From contig CANMAI010000009.1 in NCBI GenBank assembly GCA_947495795.1, positions 124,001 through 188,000 of the forward strand: a stretch of 64,000 nucleotides of DNA, read 5' to 3'. Below, in pieces: positions 63,383-64,000 of this stretch. Below the pieces are notes generated by a model. It worked only from the letters and a program-made list of their open reading frames with translations, was not told where the DNA came from and made no database searches. Both the position numbers and the translations under genes were made by a program. Within the stretch, counting starts at the first letter, position 1; every line of letters starts with the position of its first letter. The DNA is from an uncultured Paracoccaceae bacterium. Its GTDB lineage: Bacteria > Pseudomonadota > Alphaproteobacteria > Rhodobacterales > Rhodobacteraceae.

Positions 63383-64000
63383 ATGACAAAAACTCTTATG
63401 ACCACGGCCGCCTTGATCGGCCTTTCAACTGGAATGGCGGCGGCGGACTATTCGCTTACCATCCTGCACACCAATGACTTTCACGCGCGGTTCGAGCCGA
63501 TCAGCAAGTATGACGGCCCATGCTCCGCTGAAGACAACACAGCAGGCGAGTGCTTTGGTGGTTCGGCGCGTCTGGTAACGGCGATTGCCGATGCGCGCGC
63601 ACGCTCCAACAATTCGATCCTTGTGGATGGTGGTGATCAATTTCAGGGGACGCTGTTTTACACCTATTACAAAGGCGCTGTTGCGGCCGAGATGATGAAC
63701 AAGCTCGGCTATGATGGGATGACCGTGGGTAACCACGAGTTCGACGATGGGCCAGAAGTTCTGCGCGGTTTCATGGACACCGTTGAGTTCCCAGTTCTGA
63801 TGTCCAACGCTGATGTCTCGGCGGAGCCACTGCTGGCAGATGTTCTGCGGAAATCGATAGTCATTGAACGAGGTGGCGAAAAGCTTGGCCTGATTGGGCT
63901 CACTCCCGAAGATACGGATGACTTGGCAAGCCCGGGCAAAAATATTACCTTCTCCGACCCGATTGCTGCGGTGCAGACCGAAGTTGCCAAGCTGAGTGCA
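63383..64000 (+). CDS. 5'-nucleotidase/UshA-like metallophosphatase, N-terminal part
   Basis: 206 residues before the window ends. MTKTLMTTAALIGLSTGMAAA is a signal peptide for export. The metallophosphoesterase motifs follow: LTILHTNDFHARFEP near 25, VDGGDQFQG near 80 and TVGNHEFDDGPE near 113. The C-terminal nucleotidase domain would follow beyond 64000. In the periplasm such enzymes release nucleosides, which would supply the salvage operon at 53-58 kb. The ATG has AGGGAA upstream. Confidence 0.93.
   Translation, partial: MTKTLMTTAALIGLSTGMAAADYSLTILHTNDFHARFEPISKYDGPCSAEDNTAGECFGGSARLVTAIADARARSNNSILVDGGDQFQGTLFYTYYKGAVAAEMMNKLGYDGMTVGNHEFDDGPEVLRGFMDTVEFPVLMSNADVSAEPLLADVLRKSIVIERGGEKLGLIGLTPEDTDDLASPGKNITFSDPIAAVQTEVAKLSA

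Noticed and set aside
1-64000. CRISPR arrays, insertion sequences or prophage
   Set aside because: No regularly spaced repeats, transposase, integrase or phage structural genes were seen on either strand.

Overview
This window looks like a chromosomal segment of a Rhodobacterales (Roseobacter-type) alphaproteobacterium. The evidence is a GC-rich coding style with GTG and TTG starts, a histidine tRNA of the alphaproteobacterial type (A73, no extra G-1), an MmcB gene, a PccR-type short-chain acyl-CoA regulator beside pccB, and a 6S RNA-like element in front of a 5-formyltetrahydrofolate cyclo-ligase. No integrase, transposase, CRISPR array or prophage is visible. Most of the window is stable metabolic chromosome with a few small accessory patches.

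Layout. 0-15 kb: a partial membrane gene, tRNA-His, mmcB, a large glycosyltransferase, 6S RNA plus cyclo-ligase, a YmdB-type phosphodiesterase, a DMT exporter, an SLC13/RCK permease, an orphan histidine kinase, yebC, and an MBOAT/SGNH pair followed by a carboxylate-amine ligase. 14.7-17.5 kb: DUF3052 and DinB genes, then a phage-shock-like unit (YiaA/B, PspA, TetR) with four copies of the palindrome TGAACNNNGTTCA. 17.6-28.2 kb: the methylmalonyl-CoA pathway (pccR, pccB, five small genes, pccA, methylmalonyl-CoA mutase). This converts propionyl-CoA to succinyl-CoA, although the epimerase is not in the window. prpE, which feeds propionate into the same route, lies at 39.3 kb. 28-34 kb: a methyltransferase, small envelope proteins, malic enzyme and a PhyH-type dioxygenase.

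34.1-36.4 kb is a visibly AT-richer patch with two orphan genes and a large inverted repeat. 36.4-41.8 kb holds a lytic transglycosylase, a PD-(D/E)XK-like protein, prpE, and a small protein with a CheD/CNF-like Cys-His pattern. 41.9-48.1 kb is a sugar or polyol uptake unit: a ROK repressor diverges from an ABC transporter (SBP, two permeases, ATPase) and an L-xylulose-reductase-like SDR, with a perfect 11-bp inverted-repeat operator between them. 48.1-53.4 kb is looser and carries a VOC protein, a PPC-repeat secreted protein, a tiny CxxCxGxG protein, a Crp/Fnr remnant, an animal-type haem peroxidase, and an AT-rich spacer with three direct repeats.

53.4-58.7 kb is a tightly packed nucleoside salvage operon (cdd-deoC-deoA-deoB-add-upp). 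It converges on pyrD, DUF952 and DMT genes, followed by a tandem pair of Lin0512-family genes, a class III aminotransferase, and the start of a 5'-nucleotidase that runs off the end.

The observations most worth a second look are the TetR/PspA operator array, the Cys-His protein at 41.2-41.75 kb, the Lin0512 tandem pair, the 6S RNA candidate, the ROK operator (with a repressor lacking the family's zinc motif), and the repeat array in front of the nucleoside operon. All family names come from reading the sequence and from memory; no database search was run.
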